NCBI RefSeq assembly: GCF_037975245.1
Contig: NC_092571.1
Span: 6,432,501 to 6,496,500 of the forward strand
Length of the DNA: 64,000 nt
DNA from: Apostichopus japonicus
Lineage: Eukaryota; Echinodermata; Holothuroidea; Aspidochirotida; Stichopodidae
Direction: 5' to 3'
Under the pieces are notes generated by a model. That model had not been told where the DNA came from. It ran no database searches and saw nothing but the letters and a program-made list of their open reading frames with translations. The translations under genes were made by a program, and so were the position numbers. Shown piece by piece: positions 62,701 to 64,000 of this stretch; positions within the stretch are counted from its first letter, which is position 1; the number at the start of each line of letters is the position of its first letter.

Positions 62701-64000
62701 ATCCTACCCTTCACTGTAATAGAGAGGAATACACAAAATATTATCTTTTATTAACATTACTGAGGTGTTTATTTCTTTATGGTACAATAAGTCTCTAGTT
62801 TAAGTAGTCAACATGCAAGAATAGGAAAGTAGTGTTGTGAATACAGCCAGAACAATTGACAATACACTTAGTGGACAGCATAGAGTGACGTCGGAAGATT
62901 GCCCACGTTGTGGTGAATCCTCACAGATAGGAGACCTATCCGGGATATTCTCACATATCGTATTTTCACCATTCTAACTTTAGTTTATCAATTCATCTTT
63001 GGCAGCAATTACTTTATGAAGAGGGTCTTCACGGCATGTTAATGTCTATAGACATATTACTTTTTAATATTTAGATTTTTAATATACAACTTAAAATACA
63101 AAATCTTAATCCATGACTTCAATAGAACAAAAAGAAGAAAGAAAATAGAGGTGCCAAAATATTATCGTGAATGAGCAATACTGAGGTGTATTCCTTTATG
63201 GTACAACAAGTCTATTGTTAAGTACTCAACATGCCAGAGCAAGAGCACATTGTTATGAATACCGCAAAAAACAATTGACTGTTTATTCAGTGCAATGCAT
63301 TAAGTGAAATTTGTATATTAACCCCGTCGTCGTGAATCCTCACAGATAGGAAGTTATTATAGCAGAATATTATATTTGAATATTCAATGAACTGTAGTAT
63401 ACTTTCTACTCACTGTTTTGCAAGTTGGCCAACAAGATTTTTTTAAATTTGGTTTGTTTGTTCACAAGTCATATATCTTTTTCATGAAAGGGATCTTTAC
63501 TTCATGTGAATGTCTATAAACGTTTAACTTCTTAATTGTTCAACTCTACGTCAACATATTAAACTGTCTTACCATAGTTTACTATAGAGAGTCAAAAGAA
63601 GAACATATTATCTTAAATTGGCATGACAGATGTGTATATTTTCACTACCTACAACAATCACCTTGTTTACGTACTCAACATGTAAGAGCAAAGTATTTTA
63701 TTAATATACAGACAGATTAATCGGCTGTTCAATAAATACAAGGCATAAACTGACGTTGGTACATTATCCCCCGTCGTAGTGAATCCACGCAGGCGATTAC
63801 ATTATTCACAGGTGTATACATTATCGTTTGGATCCTGATTTCCGGGATATTCTCACATATCGTATACTCACCATTCTAAACTTAGTTTAACACTTCAATT
63901 TTGGCAACAGTTACTTCATGAAAGGGGTCTTCACGTCATGTTAATGGTTATAGACATATTACTTCTTAATATTTAGATTTTTAATATACAACTTCAAATA

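Larger units (their letters stand above)
38087..64000 (-). repeat. tandem array of a small minus-strand gene-like module, about 25 copies
   Basis: Terminal-block cores (reverse-strand [WR][VI]HxDG motif) lie near 38210, 38790, 41770, 49555, 50415, 52240, 53110, 53980, 54855, 55675, 56270, 57350, 57450, 58155, 58365, 59710, 60145, 60675, 61190, 61590, 62045, 62375, 62905, 63320 and 63770. Donor-like GTAAGA sites and first-exon remnants lie between them, so the order on the minus strand is first exon, short intron, middle block, terminal block, next first exon. Spacing is about 350-870 bp in the dense part. Most copies have stops or frameshifts. The array continues past the window end. From about 42.5 to 49 kb the copies are too eroded or rearranged to place confidently. 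Confidence 0.7.

Overview
The window looks like intergenic DNA from an animal, most likely a marine invertebrate. It is A+T-rich and intron-bearing. It is dense in TTAA-, hAT- and EnSpm/CACTA-like DNA transposons, non-LTR retrotransposon tails, tRNA-derived SINEs, long microsatellites and frequent poly-G/poly-C runs. An echinoderm-like genome is my guess only; no host gene identifies the species. There are no bacterial-style operons, no rRNA and no intact tRNA gene. Nearly all long open frames are microsatellite artefacts.

Layout. 1-15.8 kb: mostly featureless AT-rich DNA with an 89-bp tandem repeat (5.3-5.9 kb), a perfect 1.09-kb GATA microsatellite (7.08-8.17 kb) and a composite hAT-like element (9.79-11.58 kb). 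15.85-20.61 kb: one EnSpm/CACTA-like element with subterminal TTAGTCGG-type repeats, exon-like cargo with a poly(A) signal, and a large internal fold-back. 21.6-23.1 kb: two exons encoding the C-terminus of a MULE-type transposase-derived protein. 23.2-24.3 kb: a probable minus-strand solo LTR with heat-shock-element-like motifs, a TATA box and AATAAA. 26.7-32.2 kb: one arm of a broken inverted duplication (partner at 3.9-8.7 kb), interrupted by a tRNA-SINE carrying a hammerhead-ribozyme motif, a second copy of the composite hAT-like element and two LINE fragments. 34.2-36.4 kb: adjacent 7-bp and 6-bp satellite arrays.

38.1-64.0 kb, running off the end: the most interesting part. It holds about 25 tandem, mostly decayed copies of a small minus-strand gene-like module. 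A module consists of (i) a short exon with a conserved start (MKYT-like) and a signal-peptide-like run, ending at a GTAAGA donor; (ii) a short intron of roughly 48-75 nt ending in TATAG; (iii) a variable middle block; (iv) a terminal block with the motif [WR][VI]HDDGxNIPxSLNA followed by a DVAVxxTVYSD-like segment and a stop. The stop of one copy lies only about 20-45 nt before the ATG of the next. The terminal block is intact at 38.1 kb and, in shorter form, at 56.2 kb. Intact first exons occur at 49.4, 56.1 and 58.0 kb. I could not assemble one copy that is open through all parts, so this may be a pseudogene array, a fast-evolving secreted-protein cluster, or both. The array is itself invaded by nested hAT-like elements, a TTAA-flanked MITE, a SINE and simple repeats.
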